Source of the DNA: Paenibacillus lupini
Lineage (GTDB): Bacteria > Bacillota > Bacilli > Paenibacillales > Paenibacillaceae
NCBI RefSeq assembly: GCF_011761355.1
Contig: NZ_JAASRW010000001.1
Coordinates: forward strand, 930,001 to 994,000
Length of the DNA: 64,000 bases
Direction of reading: 5' to 3'
Position 1 is the first letter of the stretch. Each line of letters starts with the position of its first letter. Shown here in pieces: positions 1-8,433 of this stretch. The notes under the pieces are model-generated. The model did not search any database. It had not been told where the DNA came from and saw only the letters and a list, made by a program, of their open reading frames with translations. Position numbers and translations under genes: made by a program.

Positions 1-247
1 TTTTCGCGCGGTCGCCTTGTTCATTCGCTTCAGCCACTAATTTGGAAATCGCTACAGGCAGTCCAAGTTCTGTTATGGTAATGACTAACGGAACAAGCGG
101 ATGTGCCATCATTAACAGACCAATGCCTTCCGCACCAAGAGCACGGGCAATGTACATTCCGCTAATAAAACCGAGAATCCGGTTAATGAAAGCGGCAGCC
201 GACAGAACTAACGTACCTTTTACAAATGAAGATTTGGGTTGTGCCAT
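1..247 (-). CDS. SpoVB/MOP-family flippase, N-terminal part (runs off window)
   Basis: The first 82 residues of a polysaccharide-biosynthesis/flippase protein lie on the minus strand, and the rest is beyond base 1. The start is ATG at 247-245, preceded by a strong AGGAGG at 251-256. The N-terminus MAQPKSSFVKGTLVLSAAAF continues into FINRILGF and GMYIARALGAEGIGLLMM. This is the usual opening of MATE/MOP-superfamily proteins annotated as stage V sporulation protein B: a first membrane helix followed by a conserved arm with the ALGAEGIGL motif. Such proteins flip lipid-linked glycan precursors across the membrane, and SpoVB is needed for spore cortex synthesis. Whether this copy is the sporulation one or another paralogue cannot be decided from the N-terminus. 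The gene is divergent from the YpeB-like gene. Confidence 0.82.
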   Translation of the reverse strand, partial: MAQPKSSFVKGTLVLSAAAFINRILGFISGMYIARALGAEGIGLLMMAHPLVPLVITITELGLPVAISKLVAEANEQGDRAK

Positions 248-413
248 GCGATCCTCCTGAGAAACAATCGAATACTTAAGTGTATTCATCGATTGGAAAA
301 GCATGCGAACAAGCTGATTGGTTAGCTTTACTAGTATAATTTAGTAGATGACATCTATACGGAGGTAACGTTTAATAGGAAGGACTACTTATTAGAAATG
401 AGGACTACTAAAC

Positions 414-1766
414 TTGAATCAGGCTAGAATGTACAAAATCATTTCAATTATATTGTCATTAGGTTTGATAGGTTTCATGATGTATGGACATTCGTTACAT
501 AAACAATTAAACGAATACGAGAAAGAAAAACTCCAAGATACACGCACTTGGGTACAGATGCACCAGATGTATACAGAGGACTTTGATCGTGATTTGGCGA
601 ATGTGCTAGCCTCCAATTCTTCTTCCTATTACAAAAAATATTTGAAATCTGCTTATGACACAGCTTCTTCTCTATCGAAATCTAATCGGTTTAATCCACC
701 ATCTGATGTATTCAGTGATTTTCAGTATAATTATGAGGATTCAATGTGGAGCAACGCTGCGAGTTATTTAGGCTATTTGGCAGATGATAAAGCAGATACA
801 CTAACGGAGGTTCAGCGGCAGAATTTGCTAGAGATGCGGAATTACACGCTCAAAACAGTTCCGGCGATGCATCAAATGGTTAATAATGTATTATTTGTTC
901 CGAATGTAACGGAAGTACCTTCAGAAGAACTGAGTGAACTTCTAACCTCTTTAACAAATGAAATTAAACCTTTTCCTACATTTGGGGATGAGGAGCCTTT
1001 GTTTAATGAGTATCTTTACCGATTACATCCTTACCAGCCTCATGATAAGACTCTTCTGTTTGAAAAAGACAAACGAATCCATAAAGAAGAATTACAGACT
1101 AAAGTGGTCTCTTTTATGGAATTGCTGTGGAAAGATAAACGTGATAATCAAATTACGTCAAGCGGTGGAGGTTCAGCTCCCGACTTTGGAGACAGTCTCA
1201 AGTTTTGGTCAGGTAACAGTAAGAAAATGTTCTACGAAGTTGAAATCAGTGTTGCAGGCGGACATATCTTACGTATTTATCCATCTGAAGATGGACCTAA
1301 GAAGCTTGATAATGGAAAGTTGACTTCGAACGAGGCTAAGCAGCTAGCCCAATCTCTCGTCAATGGCTGGGGAGAGGCTCAACTTGTTGTCGATCATACT
1401 TCAACAAAAGGATCTATTCTATATGTAACCTTTGTTCCGCAAGTTGAAGGGGTTCATAATACGGACGCATACCTGGATGTTTCTATAGATATGGAGAAAG
1501 GAATCTTGAATTCCTTTGATACGACAATGTATTATTTGAATAAAGATAGAAGCGATCAAGTAGTAGCAACAGTGACACCAGAAGAAGCGTTAAAACAAGT
1601 TAATGACCAAATGGAAGTTACCGGTGATCCAACATTGATGAAACGTGATGGGAAATTGGTTTATTCTATTGCTGTAAAAGGTTATGAGAAGGTTACAAAG
1701 GTCTATATTAACGCAAATACCGGGAAACAAGTTGATATTGAGTATGAAAGTGAATGGTCGAATTAA
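414..1766 (+). CDS. YpeB-like germination protein with PepSY repeats
   Basis: 450 residues, the usual length of YpeB. One N-terminal membrane helix (about residues 8-24, IISIILSLGLIGFMMYG) anchors a long extracytoplasmic part. The region after the anchor contains VLASNSSSYYKKYLKSAYD, which resembles the YpeB N-terminal helical domain. The C-terminal half has PepSY-type repeats (EVEISVAGGHILRIYP, then SNEAKQLAQSLVN, and VTPEEALKQVNDQM). YpeB stabilises the cortex-lytic enzyme SleB in spores, but no sleB lies next to this gene. The start could be TTG 414 or ATG 429. TTG has an AGGAC-like SD about 10 nt upstream; the ATG has only a weak one. The gene ends at a terminator shared with the convergent AraC gene. 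The family call is good; the role in SleB assembly is inferred. Confidence 0.8.
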   Translation: MNQARMYKIISIILSLGLIGFMMYGHSLHKQLNEYEKEKLQDTRTWVQMHQMYTEDFDRDLANVLASNSSSYYKKYLKSAYDTASSLSKSNRFNPPSDVFSDFQYNYEDSMWSNAASYLGYLADDKADTLTEVQRQNLLEMRNYTLKTVPAMHQMVNNVLFVPNVTEVPSEELSELLTSLTNEIKPFPTFGDEEPLFNEYLYRLHPYQPHDKTLLFEKDKRIHKEELQTKVVSFMELLWKDKRDNQITSSGGGSAPDFGDSLKFWSGNSKKMFYEVEISVAGGHILRIYPSEDGPKKLDNGKLTSNEAKQLAQSLVNGWGEAQLVVDHTSTKGSILYVTFVPQVEGVHNTDAYLDVSIDMEKGILNSFDTTMYYLNKDRSDQVVATVTPEEALKQVNDQMEVTGDPTLMKRDGKLVYSIAVKGYEKVTKVYINANTGKQVDIEYESEWSN

Positions 1767-1773
1767 TCAGATC

Positions 1774-1814
1774 ACAAAAAAACCTGCGTGCCCAAAATGG
1801 CATGCAGTTTTTTT
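1774..1814. terminator. Bidirectional rho-independent terminator
   Basis: The stem pairs AACCTGCGTGCC with GGCATGCAGTT around a CAAAAT loop. A-runs on the left and T-runs on the right allow it to end both the ypeB-like gene and the convergent AraC gene. Confidence 0.8.
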
Positions 1815-1832
1815 GCGCTTACGCTTAGTTAT

Positions 1833-2750
1833 CTAGGCGTGAACCCTTTGATCTAATATCGCTTTCAGGCGTTTGATATCTTCCCTAGGCGGAAAGCCAA
1901 ACATACGGGAATATTCACGGCTGAACTGGGACGCACTTTCATAGCCGACTCGGAACGCCACTTCAGCAGCATCTGCTAATTCGGTTAATAACAGGTGCCG
2001 GGCTTCCTGTAGACGCAGCCTTTTCTGAAATTGAATGGGACTCATCGCTGTGATTTCTTTGAAATGTCTATGAAAAGTAGAGACACTCATGCTTGCTGCG
2101 TCTGCAAGTTCTTCAATTCTTAAGGACTGATCAAATTGCTGAATGATTTGCTCGATGGCGTCTTTGATTCGATAGGTGCTGCTACCTTCCATGGCAATTT
2201 GTGCCAACGCAGCTCCATTTGGCCCTTGCAGCAGTTTATATAAAATTTCTTTGGTGTAGATCGGTCCGAGGTAAGCAATATCATCCGGCTGTTCCATCAA
2301 TCGAACGAGTCGAAGGACCGCATCGAGTAAAGAGGACTCAATCTGACCGACGAACATAGCGCGGGAAGCATTTTCTTTTGAGGTGATTTGAATATCCGAG
2401 TCCTTCAGTACCTCTAAAATTTGATTTTGCGTAAAATCTAATCTCAAACTCAAATATGGAGCCTCGGAGGACGCTTCGATAATCTGGCCCATCACCGGTA
2501 AGTTCATAGAGGTAATCAGGTAGTCGGCAGGACCATACTCGTATCGTTCTTGTCCCAGTAGTAATTCTTTCTTCCCCTGAGCCAAGAAACAGAAGGCAGG
2601 TTTGTATACTCTGTGGAGCTGATCAGTTACATCAGAACGCTGAACAAAATAAAGGGACGGAACAGCTGTCTCGTAAACGCCGTCTTGATCGGAAAAACTT
2701 CTGATTCGCTGGGCAATTTCATTTCGCTTTTGATCGATGATTTCAGACAT
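1833..2750 (-). CDS. AraC-family regulator with YqhC-type N-terminal domain
   Basis: 305 residues. The N-terminal half (about 1-190) matches the AraC_N/YqhC type: SLYFVQRSDVTDQLHRVYKP, AQGKKELLLG and a long region of cupin-like strands. The C-terminal about 110 residues carry two helix-turn-helix units (RIEELADAASMSVSTFHRHF and AAEVAFRVGYESASQFSREY), then FGFPPREDIKR. I place the start at ATG 2750-2748 because GGAGTGAATTT sits just upstream; the frame stays open for another 57 codons but without a ribosome site. The gene is divergent from an MFS exporter and close to an aldo/keto reductase. YqhC in E. coli activates an aldehyde reductase, so control of these neighbours is a reasonable inference. 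Confidence 0.87.
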   Translation of the reverse strand: MSEIIDQKRNEIAQRIRSFSDQDGVYETAVPSLYFVQRSDVTDQLHRVYKPAFCFLAQGKKELLLGQERYEYGPADYLITSMNLPVMGQIIEASSEAPYLSLRLDFTQNQILEVLKDSDIQITSKENASRAMFVGQIESSLLDAVLRLVRLMEQPDDIAYLGPIYTKEILYKLLQGPNGAALAQIAMEGSSTYRIKDAIEQIIQQFDQSLRIEELADAASMSVSTFHRHFKEITAMSPIQFQKRLRLQEARHLLLTELADAAEVAFRVGYESASQFSREYSRMFGFPPREDIKRLKAILDQRVHA

Positions 2751-2924
2751 AAATTCACTCCGTTCCACAACTTCATTACTCGTTAGATTATAATGCAGAA
2801 TTGACCTAATGAGAAAGTGCTGTGAGAGGATTAGGCAATCATATGGGAAGATAAAGATATTGTTCTCTATATCATTTGGTGCATAATAGGAGAAGCTCAA
2901 AAAAATCGAAAGAGGGCACATAAC

Positions 2925-4115
2925 TTGTACATCCGTATTAAAAACCTGTTTGCGATCAAAGGCTACCGTTTATTTGTCTTATGTATGCTGCTGCTCGGAA
3001 TTGGCATATCGATAACATCACCTTATCTATCCCTTTACGGTACGGAAGTATTGGGTATGAGTACAGGAGCCTTTGGTGTATTTATGGCGGTTAGTTCCTT
3101 AAGTGGTGTTATAGTCAATTCACTGATTGCAAGACGCTCGGAAAGAGGAATGGATCGAAAAAGAATTATTATTCTAGCTACAGTCTCTTCCGCATTAGCT
3201 TACATTTCGTACTTATTGTTTCATAATTATTTTGTTCTAATCATCGTTGTTACCTTATTGAATGGGGTGGGGGCTTCTACCATTCCGCAGCTGTACGCCA
3301 GCGCGCATGAAGCGGCATCAGACAGCAAATCGGATGATAAGACGTTCGCGATCTCTACCATGCGTTCATTATTTTCTCTCGGATTCCTAATTGGACCTTT
3401 AGGCGGGGCAATTCTGCTGGGAGCTCTGGATTACAAGGGACTTTTCTGGGGGACAGCAATTATCTACTTGATTATTGCATCACTTGTACTCTTGTTTCTG
3501 CAAAAACGAGTATATAGTAATACGAAGAAAATCAAATTTAAAAATGTCTCCTTTTTTAATAACAAAGGGATTAGGACGCCTGTGATTGCTTTTATTTTTC
3601 TGTTTGCCATTAATGCCATTAACAGTATCAATACGCCATTATTTATTGTGAATGAATTGGAGGGTTCACATACCGAAGTGGGGCTAGTGGCAAGTATTTG
3701 TGCCGGTCTGGAGATCCCGATTATGATTGTACTGGGAGCCTTGAATCGCAAAATATCGAACAAAGTGCTGATGATCAGCGGCTGCATAATAGCAGTCTTA
3801 TATTATGTGATTCTAAGTGTATCCAGCCATTCTTGGCAGTTAATCGCAGCACAGCTCTTGCAGGCGACGTTTGTCGCTATCGTTATGGGCAATGGGCTCA
3901 GTTATTTTACAAGTATGCTGCCAGATTCTCCGGGGCTTGCAACCACATTCTATGCCAATAGTTCAACCATTGGACGGTTAGTAGGGAGTCTAGGAGGCGG
4001 CTTCCTTGCTCAGTTTATCGGGTTTCGTTATGTAAACTTGGTATGTCTCGCGATGGCTGTCCTGACCTTCTTAATCTTTTGGAAAATAAGACGCCAGGAA
4101 GTACTCGTCCAATAA
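2925..4115 (+). CDS. MFS transporter, sugar-efflux (SetA/SetB-like)
   Basis: 396 residues with about 12 predicted membrane helices. The opening YRLFVLCMLLLGIGISITSP is followed by LSLYGTEVLGMSTGAFGVFM, and the loop between helices 2 and 3 reads RRSERGMDRKRIII. This pattern is typical of the SetA/SetB sugar-efflux branch of the major facilitator superfamily. The later part contains GPLGGAILLGALDYKGLF and GRLVGSLGGGFLAQFIGFRY. The start is TTG 2925 with GAAAGAGGG about 8 nt upstream. The gene diverges from the AraC regulator and is followed 79 nt later by an aldo/keto reductase that has its own promoter. The substrate is unknown; sugar or sugar-analogue efflux is a family-level guess. Confidence 0.82.
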   Translation: MYIRIKNLFAIKGYRLFVLCMLLLGIGISITSPYLSLYGTEVLGMSTGAFGVFMAVSSLSGVIVNSLIARRSERGMDRKRIIILATVSSALAYISYLLFHNYFVLIIVVTLLNGVGASTIPQLYASAHEAASDSKSDDKTFAISTMRSLFSLGFLIGPLGGAILLGALDYKGLFWGTAIIYLIIASLVLLFLQKRVYSNTKKIKFKNVSFFNNKGIRTPVIAFIFLFAINAINSINTPLFIVNELEGSHTEVGLVASICAGLEIPIMIVLGALNRKISNKVLMISGCIIAVLYYVILSVSSHSWQLIAAQLLQATFVAIVMGNGLSYFTSMLPDSPGLATTFYANSSTIGRLVGSLGGGFLAQFIGFRYVNLVCLAMAVLTFLIFWKIRRQEVLVQ

Positions 4116-4121
4116 AAGGAC

Positions 4122-4152
4122 TTGACCTGGAGTTAACTCCAAGTGAGATAAT
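4122..4152 (+). promoter_or_regulatory. MerR-type promoter/operator upstream of the aldo/keto reductase
   Basis: The -35 TTGACC (4122-4127) and -10 GATAAT (4147-4152) are separated by exactly 19 bp. The spacer starts with the perfect 14-bp palindrome TGGAGTTAACTCCA (4128-4141). A long 19-bp spacer filled by a dyad is the signature of MerR-family activated promoters. No merR gene is adjacent. Confidence 0.82.
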
Positions 4153-4194
4153 ATAAAACGATGAACCAATATCAATCAGAAAGCAGGGATACAT

Positions 4195-5175
4195 ATGGAA
4201 TATGTGAAATTAGGAAATACGGGGCTAGATGTTTCCCGTCTATGTCTGGGATGTATGAGCTTTGGTGATGTCGATAGATGGAATCATCCGTGGATTCTTG
4301 ATGAAGAGAATAGCCGCCCCATTATTAAGAAGGCTTTGGATCTGGGAATCAATTTCTTTGATACAGCGAATATTTATTCTACTGGAGCAAGTGAAGAAAT
4401 TGTTGGTCGAGCGCTTAAGGATTACGCTAATCGAGATGAAGTCGTCATCGCTACAAAAGTGTTCTTCCGAATGCAAGAAGGACCTAATGGCGCCGGTCTC
4501 TCCCGTAAAGCCATCATGACTGAAATTGACAATAGTCTTAAACGTCTTGGAACAGATTATGTAGATCTGTATCAGATTCATCGTTGGGATTACAACACAC
4601 CGATTGAAGAGACGATGGAAGCTCTGCATGATGTCGTTAAAGCAGGCAAAGCAAGATATATAGGTGGATCCGCCATGTATGCTTGGCAATTCCAGAAAGC
4701 ACTGCATGTTGCTGAGCAGAACGGCTGGACCCGGTTTGTTGCGATGCAGAATCACCTCAATCTCATGTATCGTGAAGAGGAGAGAGAGATGATGCCGCTT
4801 TGCAAAGAAGAAAAAATCGGTGTCATTCCATACAGCCCGCTCGCATCTGGCCGATTGGTCCGTGAATGGGATACTGTAACGCATCGTTCACAAACCGACG
4901 CAGCGCAAAAAATGAAGTATGACTCATCGGCAGACGTGGATCGGTTGGTAGCTGATCGAGTTGCCGTTATCGCAGAGAAGCGTGGCATTCCTCGTGTACA
5001 AGTTGCCCTTGCTTGGCTGTTGCAAAAGGAACCAGTGACGTCTCCGATTATTGGCGTAACGAGCAATGCACAGCTTGAGGAGACAATTGGCTCAATTGAA
5101 GTTACGTTAACACCGGATGAGATTAAATTCCTCGAGGAGCTGTATGTTCCTCATCGCGTAGTAGGCGCATTGTAA
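4195..5175 (+). CDS. Aldo/keto reductase
   Basis: 326 residues, standard length for a single-domain NADPH-dependent aldo/keto reductase (TIM barrel). The catalytic tetrad is visible: Asp56 and Tyr61 in FFDTANIYS, Lys88 in VVIATKVF and His129 in YQIHRWD. The C-terminal cofactor region reads SPIIGVTSNAQLEETIGS. It probably reduces aldehydes or related carbonyls in the cytosol; the physiological substrate cannot be read from sequence. It is preceded by a MerR-type promoter (4122-4152) and followed by a terminator, so it is a monocistronic, inducible unit. The start ATG 4195 has an AAAGCAGGG site upstream. Confidence 0.92.
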   Translation: MEYVKLGNTGLDVSRLCLGCMSFGDVDRWNHPWILDEENSRPIIKKALDLGINFFDTANIYSTGASEEIVGRALKDYANRDEVVIATKVFFRMQEGPNGAGLSRKAIMTEIDNSLKRLGTDYVDLYQIHRWDYNTPIEETMEALHDVVKAGKARYIGGSAMYAWQFQKALHVAEQNGWTRFVAMQNHLNLMYREEEREMMPLCKEEKIGVIPYSPLASGRLVREWDTVTHRSQTDAAQKMKYDSSADVDRLVADRVAVIAEKRGIPRVQVALAWLLQKEPVTSPIIGVTSNAQLEETIGSIEVTLTPDEIKFLEELYVPHRVVGAL

Positions 5176-5184
5176 GAATAAAAT

Positions 5185-5218
5185 AAAAAGCTGGTTCCTT
5201 ATCGGAGCCAGCTTTTTT
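5185..5218. terminator. Bidirectional terminator
   Basis: The hairpin AAGCTGGTTCC / GGAGCCAGCTT is followed by a T-run and preceded by an A-run. It separates the aldo/keto reductase from the convergent lipoprotein gene. Confidence 0.82.
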
Positions 5219-5224
5219 GTATGA

Positions 5225-7579
5225 TTAATTGGTTGCCAGTAATTTAGCATTAGCTTCTGCATCAAACAGGGTGCTTTTCCCACCCTCGATAATAATCGCT
5301 GACTTTGCTTTCACGGATTGACCATCCGCAGCGACAGCATCCTTGTCAGAGAAATTGACAATCACCTTTAAATGATCACCATACTGCGCGCTTTGCACCA
5401 ATCGGTCATCAGAGAGGACCGAGAAATTAGTCATCTCCTGTGTAACAGCCTTGCTGTGGAAAGCGGACCATATCTTCAGAAAACCCGTAATGCTTGCTTG
5501 CTGCTTGTCCCAAGCTTCTGAATCTAGATGGTACAATGGGGGAGCGTTATACAGCAGCTCATACAGCATTCGCTCTGCCTCTGCACCTTTGATTTTGTAG
5601 CTTCCCCATTCCCAATGATTGGTTGTAATGATGGAATCATTGTAGACCAGCTTGTATAGAGGAAGAGAGTAGGTGGGGTCTAGGTACACTTTATCGTACA
5701 ACGGTTTAATTGGCACCGCTTTGCTATAACGTTCCGGAACACCTGTCATGGCATAATAATCGCCAACATAATAGGAGCTGTCTTTATTTTTGCGCATATC
5801 GGGGTCTCCCCAGGCAATAATGGGGCTTTCTATCCCTTGGGCATAGGCGATTACGCTGCTTGCATAATCATTGCCGCCTTCGGATCCAACGACCATCTGT
5901 TTATCCTTCGCAAAATAACTAAGACGCTGGAGTCGTGCCTTCAAATCCTCCGCTTGAGTGGTGGTATGGCTTTGTGAGTAATCGTCGAAAATCTCGCCTG
6001 TAGCATCACAGTCTACAAACCACGAATTGAATGCAATTCCTTCCTGCAGGATGCTGTCGGCTCTCTGCTTAACGCTTGGCATTGCGAGTGTGGGGTTCAG
6101 CTTGCGCCCACGGTTTAGAAAACCAGCAACTTTCAAACCGTCCTTACGGTTAATAGTAGCTTGATCATACAAGGTTGAATCCGCGAAGGAAGCGGTATTC
6201 CAGGACGGATCTGGATTCTCCTGAATGGAATGGTAAGAATCGTACGGTGCGATGAGGTAACCGTCTTTCACCGCTTCATCAACCATCTCTGGATTTATTA
6301 AGCCGTCTGCCCAATTGGAGAGACCAATCCATGCTTTATCAATACCAGCTTCATGCATGTCTTGGATCAGCCCAGTTGAACCGGTTTGGCCCCAGCTTTT
6401 CAGATCAGTGGCAGCATCACCTAAAGCATCTTTTAGAAGAAGCTTATTTAATTCGTACAACTTTTGTTCACTGAGGCTGGACACACCTTCTTGAATAAGG
6501 GCAGTCGCCTCTTTTCCTGGATCAGGGAACATGTCAACCGAGTAGAAATCCTTCATTTTGACAGCCTGATTAATCGCGTTTAAAATAACCTTCTTCTGAT
6601 ACTTATCCAGATAATCCTGTTTTGAAATCTGCTCAAGCGTATCGGTAAGCTCGCTGCTGCCGTCGGCTGTTTCATCCATAAGATGCTTGAGCCATATACC
6701 AAATTTACCGGCCAGCACAGTCCTTATATTTGGCCAATTCACGTTCTCTTCAGTCAGAATAGATGGGCTCCACAAATAGATTTGTGGTGCTCCATACAGC
6801 TTTTGAATATTAGGGTTTTCCAAAGCTTTTTCTTCTAAAGTAACGAAGTTACCACTTTCAATGACGTAATTTTTGTAGGGCTGAACGACTTGTTGAGGGT
6901 CATTGCCCGTTACATACAGGCGGAAGCCATAACTTTTGTCTGGATTAATCGATGGGAAATCGTGAGTGAACTGCATTTGTACAGACGGTTCCGTATCGAA
7001 ATGGACCTCGTCGTTATATTTGTTGGTGACCAGATAAACCATGGAGAATGACTTATGGTTCAAGGCAAAGAAATCCATCGAGAAGGATTCGCTGAATGTA
7101 TAGCTCTGATCCTTTAGAGATGTTCTCCAATCCTTGTCATCTGCCGGGATCTGCTTTCCTTCTCCCAGCGGAAGCATGTAGCTGTCAGCCTGTACAACTG
7201 GCCATTGGAACGAATCAGCTCCTATAGATTCCAGCTTAATATCAAGGTAATTATTTTTCTTGGCAATCGTAACCTTCATCTGCCCCGGGTAAGTCCAGGA
7301 CACAGAATCATCGCTCTTAACCAGGTTGCTCACTTTGGCCTTCGGCAGAGGCAGTGATGCTTGTTCTCGTACACCATCTTTGATAATAGTGAGTGCGAAG
7401 GTTTCTGGATCTACCTCGAACTCAAATGGTTCACCTGCCGGTATTACGGCATCTTTGACGGGTATAACATCGGCTCCTGTCTCATTGGGCGGTATAGAAT
7501 TGTTTCCACTATTCGTACACCCTGATAATAAAGCGGCAAGCAGAGTAGATGTGACCATCCACGTGAATTTTGGTTTCAT
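5225..7579 (-). CDS. Large lipoprotein, glycoside-hydrolase-like (GH101/DUF5696-like)
   Basis: 784 residues. The start ATG 7579-7577 has GGAGGAATAAAAGT directly upstream; codons before it lack a ribosome site. A lipoprotein signal is clear (MKPKFTWMV, then LLAALLSGC with the lipid-carrying Cys21). The first about 250 residues look like beta-rich sugar-binding modules. The middle and C-terminal part look like an alpha/beta barrel with acidic strand ends: YLIAPYDSYHSIQE, FNSWFVDCDATGEIFDDY, MVVGSEGGNDYASSV and TTNHWEWGSYKI. The Asp in FVDCD and Glu in GSEGG are candidate catalytic residues. Similar Paenibacillus proteins are annotated as glycoside hydrolases or DUF5696; I cannot assign the family firmly or name a substrate. 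Monocistronic and surface-anchored. Confidence 0.72.
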   Translation of the reverse strand: MKPKFTWMVTSTLLAALLSGCTNSGNNSIPPNETGADVIPVKDAVIPAGEPFEFEVDPETFALTIIKDGVREQASLPLPKAKVSNLVKSDDSVSWTYPGQMKVTIAKKNNYLDIKLESIGADSFQWPVVQADSYMLPLGEGKQIPADDKDWRTSLKDQSYTFSESFSMDFFALNHKSFSMVYLVTNKYNDEVHFDTEPSVQMQFTHDFPSINPDKSYGFRLYVTGNDPQQVVQPYKNYVIESGNFVTLEEKALENPNIQKLYGAPQIYLWSPSILTEENVNWPNIRTVLAGKFGIWLKHLMDETADGSSELTDTLEQISKQDYLDKYQKKVILNAINQAVKMKDFYSVDMFPDPGKEATALIQEGVSSLSEQKLYELNKLLLKDALGDAATDLKSWGQTGSTGLIQDMHEAGIDKAWIGLSNWADGLINPEMVDEAVKDGYLIAPYDSYHSIQENPDPSWNTASFADSTLYDQATINRKDGLKVAGFLNRGRKLNPTLAMPSVKQRADSILQEGIAFNSWFVDCDATGEIFDDYSQSHTTTQAEDLKARLQRLSYFAKDKQMVVGSEGGNDYASSVIAYAQGIESPIIAWGDPDMRKNKDSSYYVGDYYAMTGVPERYSKAVPIKPLYDKVYLDPTYSLPLYKLVYNDSIITTNHWEWGSYKIKGAEAERMLYELLYNAPPLYHLDSEAWDKQQASITGFLKIWSAFHSKAVTQEMTNFSVLSDDRLVQSAQYGDHLKVIVNFSDKDAVAADGQSVKAKSAIIIEGGKSTLFDAEANAKLLATN

Positions 7580-7782
7580 ACTTTTATTCCTCCATCTCAA
7601 AATTTGAAATCGAGGTTATTGTAAGGGATGAATGTTACAGCAATGTGCCAAATTCAAATAGAGATGGAGATAATGAAGATATCCATTAATAAGTTAGGTT
7701 CGTCACATTGGTGTAACCTTTTTTTTATATAGTAGAATCATGAATGTCATTTCGTAAAATTTAAGCAGAAAGGTTGAAGTCT

Positions 7783-8433
7783 ATGAATGTGCTGCTTGCA
7801 GAAGACGAACCGCTGATGCTGCAGATTTTAAGCAGTTATTTTATGAAAGACGGATTTAACGTACTGACAGCTGGGGATGGAGAACAGGCACTGGAGATGT
7901 TCTATGAGCATCAGATTGATATAGCTATATTGGATTGGATGATGCCAAAACTTAATGGGGTAGAGGTATGCAAGGAAATCAAAAAAGTCAGCAGAACCAA
8001 AGTGCTGCTTCTTACTGCCAAGGGTGATCCGGAGGATGAGCTGTATGCTTTAAACGCAGGAGCAGATGAGTATGTTAGAAAGCCATTTGATCCAAGAGTA
8101 CTGCTTGTTCGAGCACGTAAGCTGCTGAATTGGGCTGCACAGGTGCGAGTTGGGGATTTACTGGTGGATATGGATGCGCAGAAAATGTACCGTGACGGTA
8201 AGGATCTTCAAGCTACATCCAAGGAATTTCAACTTATGAAATATTTGATTCAAAATAAAGGACAGATTGTAACCCGTAAAATGCTGCTGGATCAGGTCTG
8301 GGGATTTGATTATTTCGGAGATGAGCGGACGGTGGATACCCATATTCGCAGGCTAAGAGAGAAAATAGGTGAGCATTGGATCCGCACTTACCGAGGAATG
8401 GGTTATTGTCTCGAGGATTATACCAATGAGTAA
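7783..8433 (+). CDS. OmpR/PhoB-family response regulator
   Basis: 216 residues. The receiver domain (1-115) has acidic pocket Glu7-Asp8, phospho-acceptor Asp51 in AILDWMMPK, Thr in LLLTAKGDP and Lys in YVRKPFDP. The C-terminal winged helix (about 125-216) ends VDTHIRRLREKIGEHWIRTY and RGMGYCLED, typical of OmpR-type DNA-binding domains. The start ATG 7783 is preferred over TTG 7774 because GAAAGG ends about 10 nt before it. The last codons overlap the kinase gene by 8 nt, so the pair is translationally coupled. Target genes are not identifiable from the sequence. Confidence 0.93.
   Translation: MNVLLAEDEPLMLQILSSYFMKDGFNVLTAGDGEQALEMFYEHQIDIAILDWMMPKLNGVEVCKEIKKVSRTKVLLLTAKGDPEDELYALNAGADEYVRKPFDPRVLLVRARKLLNWAAQVRVGDLLVDMDAQKMYRDGKDLQATSKEFQLMKYLIQNKGQIVTRKMLLDQVWGFDYFGDERTVDTHIRRLREKIGEHWIRTYRGMGYCLEDYTNE

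Noticed and set aside
42..260. Plus-strand 72-codon frame at the left edge
   Set aside because: It is antisense to the SpoVB-like flippase, which has a strong ribosome site and clear family sequence.
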